From CBEULR01 sp965544035 (GTDB lineage: Bacteria; Bacillota; Desulfotomaculia; Desulfotomaculales; Desulforudaceae), in NCBI GenBank assembly GCA_965544035.1, contig CBEULR010000022.1, positions 1 to 28,517 on the forward strand: 28,517 nt of DNA, written 5' to 3'. The translations under genes were made by a program, and so were the position numbers. This document shows positions 16,301 through 23,734 of the stretch, one piece after another (within the stretch, counting starts at the first letter, position 1; each line of letters begins with the position of its first letter). The notes beneath the pieces were generated by a model that did no database searches, had not been told where the DNA came from, and worked only from the letters and a program-made list of their open reading frames with translations.

Positions 16301-16330
16301 AAAAAGGCCGTCACCTCAAGGCGACGGCCT
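16301..16330 (-). terminator. Rho-independent terminator of tRNA-Asn
   Basis: AGGCCGTC (16305-16312) pairs with GACGGCCT (16323-16330). On the minus strand the stem is followed by TTTT. It lies 10 bases past the 3' end of the tRNA. Confidence 0.85.
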
Positions 16331-16340
16331 GCTTTATTTC

Positions 16341-16415
16341 TGGCTCCGCGAGTAGGATTCGAACCTACAACCCTCCGGTTAACAGCCGGATGCTCTACCG
16401 TTGAGCTATCGCGGA
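16341..16415 (-). tRNA. tRNA-Asn (anticodon GTT)
   Basis: A 75-base cloverleaf ending in an encoded CCA. The acceptor stem is TCCGCGA/TCGCGGA with discriminator G, the D arm is GCTCAACGGTAGAGC, the anticodon loop CTGTTAA carries GTT, and the T arm is TTGTAGGTTCGAATCCTAC. It has its own consensus promoter at 16457-16485 and a terminator directly behind it. Confidence 0.97.
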
Positions 16416-16456
16416 ACGGTATGTGTGACGCCCGCAAACGGGCTACCACAACCGAT

Positions 16457-16485
16457 ATTATAGTATGTCAAAAGTGCGGTGTCAA
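16457..16485 (-). promoter_or_regulatory. Perfect sigma-A consensus promoter of tRNA-Asn
   Basis: On the minus strand TTGACA (16480-16485) is followed after exactly 17 bases by TATAAT (16457-16462), which puts the start of transcription about 35 bases before the tRNA. A 16-base element GCCGATTCCCTCCCCT (plus strand, 16505-16520) lies 19 bases upstream of the -35. Confidence 0.85.
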
Positions 16486-16551
16486 GATTCCCGGAATCGG
16501 CACCGCCGATTCCCTCCCCTATTTCCAACCTCTCACTTCTCACTTCTCTTT

Positions 16552-16628
16552 TGGTGGGCCCACGTGGATTTGAACCACGGACCTCACGCTTATCAGGCGT
16601 GCGCTCTGACCACCTGAGCTATGGGCCC
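16552..16628 (-). tRNA. tRNA-Ile (anticodon GAT)
   Basis: A 77-base cloverleaf with encoded CCA. The acceptor stem is GGGCCCA/TGGGCCC with discriminator A, the D arm is GCTCAGGTGGTCAGAGC, the anticodon loop CTGATAA carries GAT, and the T arm is CCGTGGTTCAAATCCACGT. It lies 136 bases upstream of tRNA-Asn on the same strand, outside an rRNA spacer. A near-consensus promoter is directly upstream. Confidence 0.97.
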
Positions 16629-16642
16629 ATTCACCACTCTTT

Positions 16643-16671
16643 ATTGTACAATTCGCGGGACACCCGGTCAA
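16643..16671 (-). promoter_or_regulatory. Near-consensus sigma-A promoter of tRNA-Ile
   Basis: On the minus strand TTGACC (16666-16671), a 17-base spacer and TACAAT (16643-16648) place the transcript start only a few bases before the tRNA. A second copy of GCCGATTCCCTCCCCT (plus strand, 16700-16715) lies 28 bases upstream of the -35, at about the place it has in front of the tRNA-Asn promoter. Confidence 0.8.
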
Positions 16672-16741
16672 CCACCAACAAATCCCTCGGAATAGCCCTG
16701 CCGATTCCCTCCCCTGTTTTCAGTCCGGTGAAAAATAATGT

Positions 16742-16770
16742 GTGACAGACAAAGCAACCCGTGATATAAT
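16742..16770 (+). promoter_or_regulatory. Sigma-A promoter of the trpP-ecf-ior-paaK operon
   Basis: GTGACA (16742-16747), a 17-base spacer and a perfect TATAAT (16765-16770). Transcription would begin near 16777 and give a leader of about 165 bases before the first start codon. Confidence 0.8.
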
Positions 16771-16795
16771 GCATCCCATACAGATGAGTTGAGTT

Positions 16796-16810
16796 GGCGG
16801 GTCAGCCGCC
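16796..16810 (+). ncRNA. 5' stem-loop of the TRAP-type leader
   Basis: GGCGG (16796-16800) pairs with CCGCC (16806-16810) around GTCAG. It follows two extra GAG triplets (16786-16788, 16791-16793) near the transcript start and precedes the main triplet array by 11 bases. The Bacillus subtilis trp leader has a 5' stem-loop at the same relative place, where it helps TRAP bind. Confidence 0.6.
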
Positions 16811-16821
16811 GGACAGTTTAA

Positions 16822-16875
16822 TAGCGAGAGGAGTGAGAGATGAGCTTTAGCCGAGCGGAGACGAGCGGAGCGGAG
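16822..16875 (+). promoter_or_regulatory. TRAP-type binding site: 11 consecutive (G/T)AG triplets
   Basis: Triplets begin at 822 (TAG), 826, 831, 837, 842, 848 (TAG), 853, 858, 863, 868 and 873 of this 16-kb block, and all others are GAG. The steps are 4, 5, 6, 5, 6, 5, 5, 5, 5, 5 bases, so nearly all spacers are 2-3 bases. TRAP (MtrB) is an 11-subunit ring that, when loaded with tryptophan, binds 11 GAG/UAG triplets with 2-3-base spacers. Number, spacing and place in a leader all fit. No mtrB gene is in the window. Confidence 0.8.
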
Positions 16876-16929
16876 TTATTGTTATTGTGTACTGCTTGCC
16901 GGGCTAAACAGCCCGGCATCACTATTTTT
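16846..16929 (+). terminator. Attenuator: antiterminator versus terminator hairpin in the trpP leader
   Basis: GCCGGGCT (16898-16905) and AGCCCGGC (16910-16917) form a perfect 8-bp hairpin with loop AAAC, followed seven bases later by a T5 run (16925-16929). The segment TTTAGCC (16846-16852), inside the triplet array, is the exact complement of GGCTAAA (16902-16908), which covers the 3' half of the terminator's left arm and most of the loop. Pairing of these would dissolve the terminator. Bound TRAP would block that pairing and allow termination. The gap between stem and T-run makes the terminator imperfect. Confidence 0.65.
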
Positions 16930-16942
16930 GGGAGGAATGAAA

Positions 16943-17500
16943 ATGAGCAACACCCTTAATGCGGTCCAAACCGGGGAGAGCGTGAATACGATCCCCCGTT
17001 CCAAGGTTATCGCCGTCGTGGCCGTACTGCTGGCCATCGGTGCCGTCCTGCGGATGTTCGCCCCGCCCATCGCGGGGATCACCCCGAACTTTGTGATCGC
17101 TATGTACTGCCTGTCGATCATCCTGATCCGCCCCGACCTGCGCGGCGCTCTGGCCATAGGCATCGTCGGCGGCGCGGTGGCGATGATGTTCAGCAAGTCA
17201 CCGATTCCCTACCTGAACCTGATCACCGAACCGGCCGGTGCCCTGGCCTGTGTCTTAATCGTCCGCTACCTTCCTGAACTGGCGCTGAAGGGCTACGCCT
17301 TCAAGCCCACCCTGGCAACCGCCATCGGCACTCTGGCCAGCGGCACCCTGTACGTCGTTCTGAACTTTTCAGTCGCTCTCAAAATGCCGACCGAGGCCCT
17401 TCTGGCGGCCTTCATCAGCGTGGTGATTCCGGTTACGATCGCCAACGCGATCATCGCCCAGATCCTTTACGCACCATCCAAAAAGTTCCTGCGTCTCTAG
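16943..17500 (+). CDS. trpP: TrpP-like ECF transporter S component, predicted tryptophan-specific
   Basis: A 185-residue integral membrane protein with five or six hydrophobic segments (first at about 21-38, last at about 155-175). It resembles the TrpP/YhaG family of tryptophan transporters, which have been proposed as ECF substrate-binding components. The central loop with KSPIPYLNLITEPAGAL (85-101) is its most distinctive stretch. The start is the ATG at 16943, with GGGAGG 7 bases upstream. An ATG six bases earlier sits too close to that site. It heads a run of A1, A2 and T genes, so it has a dedicated energizing module. The substrate is inferred from family resemblance, the TRAP-type leader and the indolepyruvate oxidoreductase genes downstream. 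It could also take other aromatic compounds. Confidence 0.8.
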   Translation: MSNTLNAVQTGESVNTIPRSKVIAVVAVLLAIGAVLRMFAPPIAGITPNFVIAMYCLSIILIRPDLRGALAIGIVGGAVAMMFSKSPIPYLNLITEPAGALACVLIVRYLPELALKGYAFKPTLATAIGTLASGTLYVVLNFSVALKMPTEALLAAFISVVIPVTIANAIIAQILYAPSKKFLRL

Positions 17501-17512
17501 TTTGGGGGGATT

Positions 17513-18361
17513 GTGTTGTCGATTGTGATCAAGACGGAAAATCTGACCTTCACCTATCCCGGGGCGGGGCAACCCGCCCTGCGGGATATCGGTCTGGAAA
17601 TCGAAGAGGGAACCTTTGTCGGCATCACCGGCCCGACCGGGGCGGGCAAAACCACCCTGGCCATGTGCCTGAACGGCGTGATCCCTCACTTTCAAACCGG
17701 AACCTACACCGGCCGGGTAATGGTAAACGGACTGACCGTACATCATTCCAGTACGGCCGAGGTGGGACGTCACGTGGGCAGCGTCTTTCAAGACCCAGAC
17801 ATGCAGATCGTATCGTCGGAGGTCGAGGAAGAACCGGTGTTTGCTCTGGAGAACCGGGGACTGCCGGCGGAAGAAATCGAAAAGCGGGTCACCGAAGCGC
17901 TGGCACTGGTGGGCATCTCGTCCCTGCGCCGGCGTTCCACCACCTCTCTGTCCGGAGGCCAGAAACAGAGGCTGGCTATCGCGACCGCCCTGGCTCTGCG
18001 GCCCAAGATCCTGGTCCTGGACGAACCGACCTCGGAGCTTGATCCGATGGGCACCCTGGAAGTGTTCCGCGTGCTGCAGGCGTTAAACCGCCAATACGGA
18101 ATGACTGTCATCCTGATTGAACAGAAAACGGAATACCTAGCGGCGGCCGACCGCCTGCTGGTGCTTGAACAGGGGCGGATTGTCCTGGACGACACGCCCC
18201 GCAATGTGTTCGGGCGTGTCAAAGAGCTGCGGCGCATCGGCGTCCGTGTGCCCGAAGTGACCGAACTGGCCGCTATGTTTCCGTCCGCGGCACCGGCCAG
18301 ACTGCCCCTCACGGTGGGTGAAGGACACCGGTTTGTAAGCAATCTGCTGGGGAGGTGTTAA
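17513..18361 (+). CDS. ecfA1: ECF transporter ATP-binding subunit A1
   Basis: A 282-residue ABC ATPase that with EcfA2 powers the ECF module on the cytoplasmic face. Walker A is GPTGAGKTT (40-48), Q-loop Q93, signature LSGGQ (146-150) and Walker B ILVLDE (166-171). The switch (H-loop) position reads LIEQKTE with Q204 in place of the usual His. The start is GTG at 17513 or TTG at 17516. The ribosome site GGGGGGA ends at 17510, and the TTG has the better spacing. It follows trpP by 12 bases and precedes ecfA2 by 4, so translation is probably coupled. Confidence 0.93.
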   Translation: MLSIVIKTENLTFTYPGAGQPALRDIGLEIEEGTFVGITGPTGAGKTTLAMCLNGVIPHFQTGTYTGRVMVNGLTVHHSSTAEVGRHVGSVFQDPDMQIVSSEVEEEPVFALENRGLPAEEIEKRVTEALALVGISSLRRRSTTSLSGGQKQRLAIATALALRPKILVLDEPTSELDPMGTLEVFRVLQALNRQYGMTVILIEQKTEYLAAADRLLVLEQGRIVLDDTPRNVFGRVKELRRIGVRVPEVTELAAMFPSAAPARLPLTVGEGHRFVSNLLGRC

Positions 18362-18365
18362 GCCT

Positions 18366-19217
18366 TTGACTACGCGGATCATTGAGATTGAAGGGCTGAC
18401 GTACAGTTATCCCGACGGCACCGAAGCCCTCCACGGCATCGACCTGACCATCGACCGGGGTGAAATGGTCGCCCTGATCGGCGAAAACGGCGCGGGCAAA
18501 ACCACCCTGGCCAAACACCTGAACGGGCTGCTGAAAGCCGGCGCCGGACGGGTACGCGTGGCCGGGATGGATGCCGCCCTGACCCCCGTGGCGCGCCTGG
18601 CCAAATCGGTAGGCTATGTCTTTCAGAACCCGGATCACCAGATCTTCAACGAAACGGTGGCCGGAGAGGTGGCCTTCGGTCTGAGGAATCTGGGATTGGA
18701 TTCATCCGCGGTCCGGGAGCGGGTTGCCCGCGCACTGACCGCTGTCGGCCTGAGCGAATACTCCCAGGCCTGCCCCTTCCATTTGAGCCGCGGGCAGCGG
18801 CAGCGTGTCGCCCTGGCGTCGGTGCTGGCCATGCAGACCGACGTCATTGTTCTGGATGAACCAACCACGGGACAGGATCACCGCGAATCACTGGAGATAA
18901 TGGCCCTGGTGCAGCGCCTGCACCAAAAAGGACACACCATCATCTTCATCACCCACGATATGTCCCTGGTGGCACGGTTCGCTCGCCGTGTCGTCGTACT
19001 CGGCAACGGGCGCGTTCTGGCCGACGGCGCGGTGCGTGACATACTCAGCCGGGCTGAACTGCTGGCCCGCACCTGCCTGGAACCACCAGCCATCACGAGG
19101 CTCGCCGGGCGCTGCGCTGAATTAGGAATTCCCGGCAACCTGCTGACCGTTGAGGAAATGTACCGTTGTCTTAGCCGGCAAATGGAGAGAGGTGTGCGAG
19201 TTGAGCACTGCGGTTGA
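18366..19217 (+). CDS. ecfA2: ECF transporter ATP-binding subunit A2
   Basis: A 283-residue ABC ATPase paired with EcfA1. Walker A GENGAGKTT (39-47), Q87, a deviant signature LSRGQ (140-144), Walker B VIVLDE (160-165) and H-loop H197 in ITHDMS. In a heterodimer each ATP site uses Walker motifs of one subunit and the signature of the other. Here the His-less A1 site would face the LSRGQ signature of A2, while the A2 site with its His faces LSGGQ of A1. The start is TTG with GGAGG 10 bases upstream. The C-terminus overlaps the ecfT start by 17 bases. Confidence 0.93.
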   Translation: MTTRIIEIEGLTYSYPDGTEALHGIDLTIDRGEMVALIGENGAGKTTLAKHLNGLLKAGAGRVRVAGMDAALTPVARLAKSVGYVFQNPDHQIFNETVAGEVAFGLRNLGLDSSAVRERVARALTAVGLSEYSQACPFHLSRGQRQRVALASVLAMQTDVIVLDEPTTGQDHRESLEIMALVQRLHQKGHTIIFITHDMSLVARFARRVVVLGNGRVLADGAVRDILSRAELLARTCLEPPAITRLAGRCAELGIPGNLLTVEEMYRCLSRQMERGVRVEHCG

Positions 19218-19992
19218 TTATCAAGCGGGCAAGTCCTGCTTGCATACCCTGAGCCCGATCACCAAGATGGCCGGGGCGCTGGCCGTCCTGATCGTAAGCC
19301 TGGTCTTCAATGACTACCGCTATCTGGCGGTGGTTGCGGCCCTCGTTCTCGCCGCGGCGGGCGCGGCAGGGCTGCTCCCGCGCCTTCGGCCGGCACTCGT
19401 CGGTCTGGCCGTTTTCGCCTTCATTCTTCTAATCGTACAGGTCTTGTTCTACCGCGAAGGGGAGATCCTCTTCTATCTGATTCCGCCGCAATCCCTGCCG
19501 GTGACCATCGGCGGACTGAGTCTCGGAGCGGCCATGGCCCTGCGCATGTTCGCCATCGTCACCAGTTTCCTGGTCCTGCTCGGCACCACGCAGGCCAAAG
19601 ATATCGTACGGGTGCTGGTCGAAAAGTGCAAGATTCCTTATGAATACGCCCTAATGTTCACAACCGCACTGCGGTTCATCCCGACCTTTCTGGACGAAGC
19701 ACGCACCATAAACCAGGCCCAGCAGGCCCGGGGACTCGAGACCGGCGGCTGGAATCCGGTGCGCAAGCTCCGCGCCTATATGCCGGTTGCCGTCCCCCTC
19801 ACCCTGATATCGCTGCGCAAAGCCGAGTATCTGGCGATTACGCTGGAAACACGGGGCTACGGGGCAAGTTCCCGATCGGTTTACCGAAAAACGCAGATTG
19901 CGACGAAAGATTATGTTATACTGATTATGTTGTCCCTAACCGTGGCCGCGGCAGTCGCGGCCAGAGTCTTCGGCTACGGGATCACGTACTAA
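19201..19992 (+). CDS. ecfT: ECF transporter transmembrane subunit T
   Basis: A 263-residue membrane protein with hydrophobic segments at about 24-60, 65-85, 105-130 and 236-256, and a long cytoplasmic coupling region. The latter carries the two Arg-Gly motifs that contact the ATPases, ARG at 177-179 (QQARGLE) and TRG at 217-219 (ETRGYG). I chose TTG at 19201, which follows AGAGGTG at good spacing. An in-frame start at 19150 would add an implausible leader inside ecfA2. EcfT joins the S component to the A1A2 pair. Confidence 0.92.
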   Translation: MSTAVDYQAGKSCLHTLSPITKMAGALAVLIVSLVFNDYRYLAVVAALVLAAAGAAGLLPRLRPALVGLAVFAFILLIVQVLFYREGEILFYLIPPQSLPVTIGGLSLGAAMALRMFAIVTSFLVLLGTTQAKDIVRVLVEKCKIPYEYALMFTTALRFIPTFLDEARTINQAQQARGLETGGWNPVRKLRAYMPVAVPLTLISLRKAEYLAITLETRGYGASSRSVYRKTQIATKDYVILIMLSLTVAAAVAARVFGYGITY

Positions 19993-20013
19993 CCAGTCGC
20001 GGAGGGAAAATCG

Positions 20014-21834
20014 TTGCCGGTTAAACTGCTGATGGGAAACCAGGCCATCGCCTACGGAGCAGTGGAAGCCGGACTGCAGGTGGCCGCCGGATACCCCGGA
20101 ACGCCTTCTTCGGAAGTCATGGCCACGCTGGCGTATCTGGCTTCAAAGCACGGCTTCCATGTCGAATGGTCAGTTAATGAAAAAGTGGCGCTTGAGGTGG
20201 CGGCAGGCTCGGCTTTCGCCGGGGCCCGCACCATCTGTACGATGAAACAGGTCGGCCTGAACGTGGCGGCCGATCCGCTTATGACGCTGGCCTACCTCGG
20301 AGTGCGGGGCGGCCTGGTCATTCTGGTGGCCGACGATCCCGGCCCTCACAGCTCCCAGAACGAGCAGGACACACGCCTGTTCGGGAAATTCGCCAAAATA
20401 CCGGTGCTCGACCCAAGCACACCGGCCGAGGCCCGGGAAATGACCCGGTATGCCTTCGACCTGTCCGAAAAGCTTGAGCTCCCGGTCATCCTGCGTCCGA
20501 CCACGCGTGTCTGCCACGCCTACCAGGACCTGGACGTTACCGAGGAGTATCGGCCGCAGCCCGTATCCGGCTTCAAGCGTGACCGGCAGTGGGTGGTCCT
20601 GCCCGCCGTGGTGCGCAAACTGCACCCGGTGCTGAACCGGAAACAGGAAAAAGCCCGGCTCCTGTTACAGGAGACGCCTTATAACGTGGAAATCAAAGGC
20701 GGCGAGGGAAACCGCACCGGCATCATCGCCTGCGGCGTATCCCTGGGCTATGTGCGGGAGGCCCTCGCCTTGAACGGCCTCACCGACACGGTCGATGTGC
20801 TGAAGATCGGCACCCCTTATCCGCTGCCCGTCGAACCGGTGCTGAGTTTTCTGAAGCGGATGGATCGGGTGCTCGTCGTCGAGGAACTGGAACCGGCCGT
20901 TGAGGATCAGGTAATCGCCATGGCCTGGAAGAACGGGCTCGACACCGCCATCAGCGGAAAGCACGACGGCCTCGTCCCGCGTGAAAGCGAACTGGACGTG
21001 GACCGTGTGCTGGCTTCGATCGGAGCCTTTACCGGAACCGAGTTCCAAACCGTATCCGCCGTCACCGACCGGCCCGTTCCCGAGCTTCCGGTCCGCCCGC
21101 CGGTGATGTGCGCCGGCTGTCCGCACCGGGGCTCCTTTTATGCCGTTAAGAAGGCGGCCGAGGGGCTTGACGTCGTTTTCGCCGGGGATATCGGCTGCTA
21201 CACGCTCGGCGTGGCCCCCCCGCTGAAAGCGATAGACACCTGCATTTGCATGGGTGGCAGCGTTACGGTGGCTACCGGCCTGCACTGGGCCGAACCGCAC
21301 CGTAAACAGGTCGCCTTTCTCGGCGACTCCACCTTTTTCCATACCGGGATTCCCGGACTGATCAACGCCGTCTACAACAAGGCGGACATCACGCTGGTGG
21401 TGCTGGACAACCACACCACGGCCATGACCGGACACCAGCCGCACCCCGGCACCGGACAGACCGCGGCCGGTGAACCGGCGGCAGCTATTGATATCGCCAA
21501 CCTGGTCCGTGCCTGCGGTGTGGAACACGTAACCATAGTCGACCCGCTGGTGCCGACCAAGGCAATCCGTGAGGCCCGCGCGGCTATCGAGTTCCCCGGC
21601 CCGGCGGTCATCGTGATGAGCAAGCCCTGCGCGGCCAAGGTAAAGCGTGATTTCCGCTACCAGATTGTGAAACCCGAACTGTGTGCGGGCTGCCGGATCT
21701 GCGTCGATGAACTGGGCTGTCCGGCCATCCTGCCCGGCGGCGAGAACGCCCCCACCATCACCGACAACTGCGCGGGCTGCGCGCTGTGCGTACGCATCTG
21801 CCCACGCGGCGCGATAAGGAGGGAGAGCAAATGA
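20014..21834 (+). CDS. iorA: Indolepyruvate ferredoxin oxidoreductase, alpha subunit
   Basis: A 606-residue thiamine diphosphate and iron-sulfur enzyme subunit of normal IorA length. It has an N-terminal pyruvate-ferredoxin-oxidoreductase-like domain (MGNQAIAYGAVEAGLQVAAG, YPGTPSSE), a TPP domain near residues 360-510 with CAGCPHRGSFYA, GDIGCYTLG and GDSTFFHTGIPGL, and a C-terminal double ferredoxin domain with C557, C560, C563, C569 and C586, C589, C592, C596. IOR converts arylpyruvates with CoA and ferredoxin to arylacetyl-CoA and CO2, and the reverse reductive carboxylation is known in methanogens. The start is TTG with GGAGG 8 bases upstream. It lies 21 bases after ecfT and overlaps iorB by four bases. 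Confidence 0.96.
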   Translation: MPVKLLMGNQAIAYGAVEAGLQVAAGYPGTPSSEVMATLAYLASKHGFHVEWSVNEKVALEVAAGSAFAGARTICTMKQVGLNVAADPLMTLAYLGVRGGLVILVADDPGPHSSQNEQDTRLFGKFAKIPVLDPSTPAEAREMTRYAFDLSEKLELPVILRPTTRVCHAYQDLDVTEEYRPQPVSGFKRDRQWVVLPAVVRKLHPVLNRKQEKARLLLQETPYNVEIKGGEGNRTGIIACGVSLGYVREALALNGLTDTVDVLKIGTPYPLPVEPVLSFLKRMDRVLVVEELEPAVEDQVIAMAWKNGLDTAISGKHDGLVPRESELDVDRVLASIGAFTGTEFQTVSAVTDRPVPELPVRPPVMCAGCPHRGSFYAVKKAAEGLDVVFAGDIGCYTLGVAPPLKAIDTCICMGGSVTVATGLHWAEPHRKQVAFLGDSTFFHTGIPGLINAVYNKADITLVVLDNHTTAMTGHQPHPGTGQTAAGEPAAAIDIANLVRACGVEHVTIVDPLVPTKAIREARAAIEFPGPAVIVMSKPCAAKVKRDFRYQIVKPELCAGCRICVDELGCPAILPGGENAPTITDNCAGCALCVRICPRGAIRRESK

Positions 21835-22421
21835 GAAACTGCGATCTCGTCGTAGCCGGTGTCGGTGGTCAGGGCATCATCCTGGCCTCACGCGTGGTCA
21901 GCCACGCCGCCATCGCCGCGGGGATGGAGGTGCGGACTTCCGAAGTGCTGGGAATGGCCCAGCGGGAAGGCCCGGTTTCCAGCCAGGTGCGGATGGGACA
22001 TAACCTGTACGGAGCACTGATCCCTTCCGGCGGCGCAGACATTCTGCTCGGCTTTGAACTGGCCGAGACGATACGCAATCTGTTTCTCCTGAAACCGGGG
22101 GGCACGGTGATAACCGCCTCCAAGACGATCGTGCCGACCACCGTCGCCCTGGGCGCATCCAGCTACAACCGGGATGAACTGCTGGAGTACCTGCGGGAAA
22201 CCGTACCCGACACGGTCGTCATCGAGGCCGAACAGCTCGCCCGCGAAGCAGGCAACGTAAAGGCCCTGAACAGCGTCCTGCTCGGCGCCCTGGCGGCAAT
22301 GGATAGACTGCCGATTCCGCCGGCGGACCTGAAGAGCACCCTGTTGTCGATCGTCCCGCCCCGTCTGCGCGAAGTGAACGAGCGGGCTTATGAACTGGGA
22401 TACCAAAGCATCAAATCATAG
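21831..22421 (+). CDS. iorB: Indolepyruvate ferredoxin oxidoreductase, beta subunit
   Basis: A 196-residue subunit of the gamma-type pyruvate/ketoisovalerate oxidoreductase domain. The N-terminus DLVVAGVGGQGIILASRVV and the stretch SEVLGMAQREGPVSSQVRMG are typical of IorB. It partners IorA to form the arylpyruvate oxidoreductase. The start is ATG in the overlap ATGA with the iorA stop, with AGGAGGG just upstream, so the two are translationally coupled. Confidence 0.95.
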   Translation: MRNCDLVVAGVGGQGIILASRVVSHAAIAAGMEVRTSEVLGMAQREGPVSSQVRMGHNLYGALIPSGGADILLGFELAETIRNLFLLKPGGTVITASKTIVPTTVALGASSYNRDELLEYLRETVPDTVVIEAEQLAREAGNVKALNSVLLGALAAMDRLPIPPADLKSTLLSIVPPRLREVNERAYELGYQSIKS

Positions 22422-22432
22422 GAGCGTGAGCA

Positions 22433-23731
22433 ATGACGATGACCAGCATGGCTGAGCCGAGACGAGTGGAAACCGATTACGCGCGGATTCATGCCGCCCA
22501 AGAACCCCTGCTGCGGCAGTTGGTCGACCGGCTTTACAACAATGTACCGTTTTACCGTGAAAAACTGGACGCAGCCGGGGTGCGGCCCGGTGATATCCGC
22601 ACCGTGGCCGACCTGGTGCACGTCCCCTTCACCACCAAATCCGAACTGCGGACCACCTACCCGCTGGGTCTGATGGCCGTGCCCGAGGAAGAAGTGGTGC
22701 GCATCCATTCCTCATCGGGCACCACCGGCAAACCGATCATCATCCCTTACACCGCCGGCGATGTCCAAACCTGGGCCGAGATGATGGCCCGCTGTATGCG
22801 GCTGGCCGGCGTCAGCCCGCACGACCGCGTGCAGGTAACCCCCGGTTACGGCCTCTGGACGGCCGGCATCGGCTTCCAGGCCGGGGTCGAGCGTCTCGGC
22901 GCCATGGCCATCCCCACCGGCCCGGGCAACACCGATAAGCAGCTGGAAATGATGATCGACCTGCAGACCAGCGTCCTGATCGGTACTTCTTCGTACGGCC
23001 TGCTGCTGGCCGAGGAGGTGCACCGCCGGGGCATCCGCGACCGAATAGCCCTAAAGCTCGGCATCTTCGGCTCCGAACGCTGGGGCGGGAAGATGCGCGG
23101 CCGCATCCAGAGCCTCCTGGGGATCGAGACCTTCGATATATATGGTCTGACCGAGATCTACGGCCCGGGCATCGCCCTCGACTGTTCGTACCACTGCGGA
23201 CTGCACTATTGGTCCGACCACCTGCTGTTCGAAATCATCGACCCGGCCACCGGGCAGCCCCTGCCCCCGGGCGAACAGGGTGAACTGGTGGTCACCACCC
23301 TGACCAAACAGGGCATGCCGCTGCTGCGCTACCGCACGCACGACATCACCCGGCTGCTGGCCGAAGCCTGCCCCTGCGGCAGCCCCTACCCGCTGATGGA
23401 CCGCGTGCTGGGACGCACCGACGATATGTTTAAGATTAAAGGCGTGAACATCTATCCCGGCCAAATCGACCATGTCCTGCGCGTCACCGAGGGCCTGTCC
23501 AGCGAATACCGCATTGTCCTGCGCCGGGAGAACGGCCGCGACAGCATGCTGGTCCGCGTGGAGGCCGACCAGAACACCCCGGCTGAGAGCCTGAACATCG
23601 TGGCCGAGAAATGCGCCGCCAACATCAAGCGCCTGATCGGCGTCATCGCCCAGGTCGAGGCTGTCCCTTACTGCTCCCTGCCCCGGAGTGAGAAGAAAAC
23701 CAAACGCGTCCTGGATGAGAGGGAAATATAA
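22433..23731 (+). CDS. paaK: Phenylacetate-CoA ligase (aryl-acetate activating)
   Basis: A 432-residue AMP-forming acyl-CoA synthetase of the PaaK family. Motifs are SSSGTTGKP (93-101, ATP loop), YGLTEIYGPG (237-246, replacing the usual E-x-x-GPG), YRTHD (300-304) and GRTDDMFKIKGVNIYP (327-342, hinge). It would turn phenylacetate or indoleacetate plus CoA and ATP into the aryl-acetyl-CoA that is the product or substrate of IorAB. The start ATG has AGGAG 8 bases upstream, overlapping the iorB stop. It is the last gene of the operon and is followed by a hairpin. Substrate preference among aryl acids cannot be read from sequence. Confidence 0.93.
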   Translation: MTMTSMAEPRRVETDYARIHAAQEPLLRQLVDRLYNNVPFYREKLDAAGVRPGDIRTVADLVHVPFTTKSELRTTYPLGLMAVPEEEVVRIHSSSGTTGKPIIIPYTAGDVQTWAEMMARCMRLAGVSPHDRVQVTPGYGLWTAGIGFQAGVERLGAMAIPTGPGNTDKQLEMMIDLQTSVLIGTSSYGLLLAEEVHRRGIRDRIALKLGIFGSERWGGKMRGRIQSLLGIETFDIYGLTEIYGPGIALDCSYHCGLHYWSDHLLFEIIDPATGQPLPPGEQGELVVTTLTKQGMPLLRYRTHDITRLLAEACPCGSPYPLMDRVLGRTDDMFKIKGVNIYPGQIDHVLRVTEGLSSEYRIVLRRENGRDSMLVRVEADQNTPAESLNIVAEKCAANIKRLIGVIAQVEAVPYCSLPRSEKKTKRVLDEREI

Positions 23732-23734
23732 GAA

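Noticed and set aside
16777..16943. T-box or other known riboswitch in the trpP leader
   Set aside because: No AGGGTGG-type T-box core or other riboswitch core is visible. The regular GAG/TAG array is a better explanation.
16840..16958. Leader peptide beginning ATGAGCTTTAGC within the TRAP-type leader
   Set aside because: It has no run of Trp codons and no clear role. Its frame overlaps the triplet array, which explains the sequence without translation.
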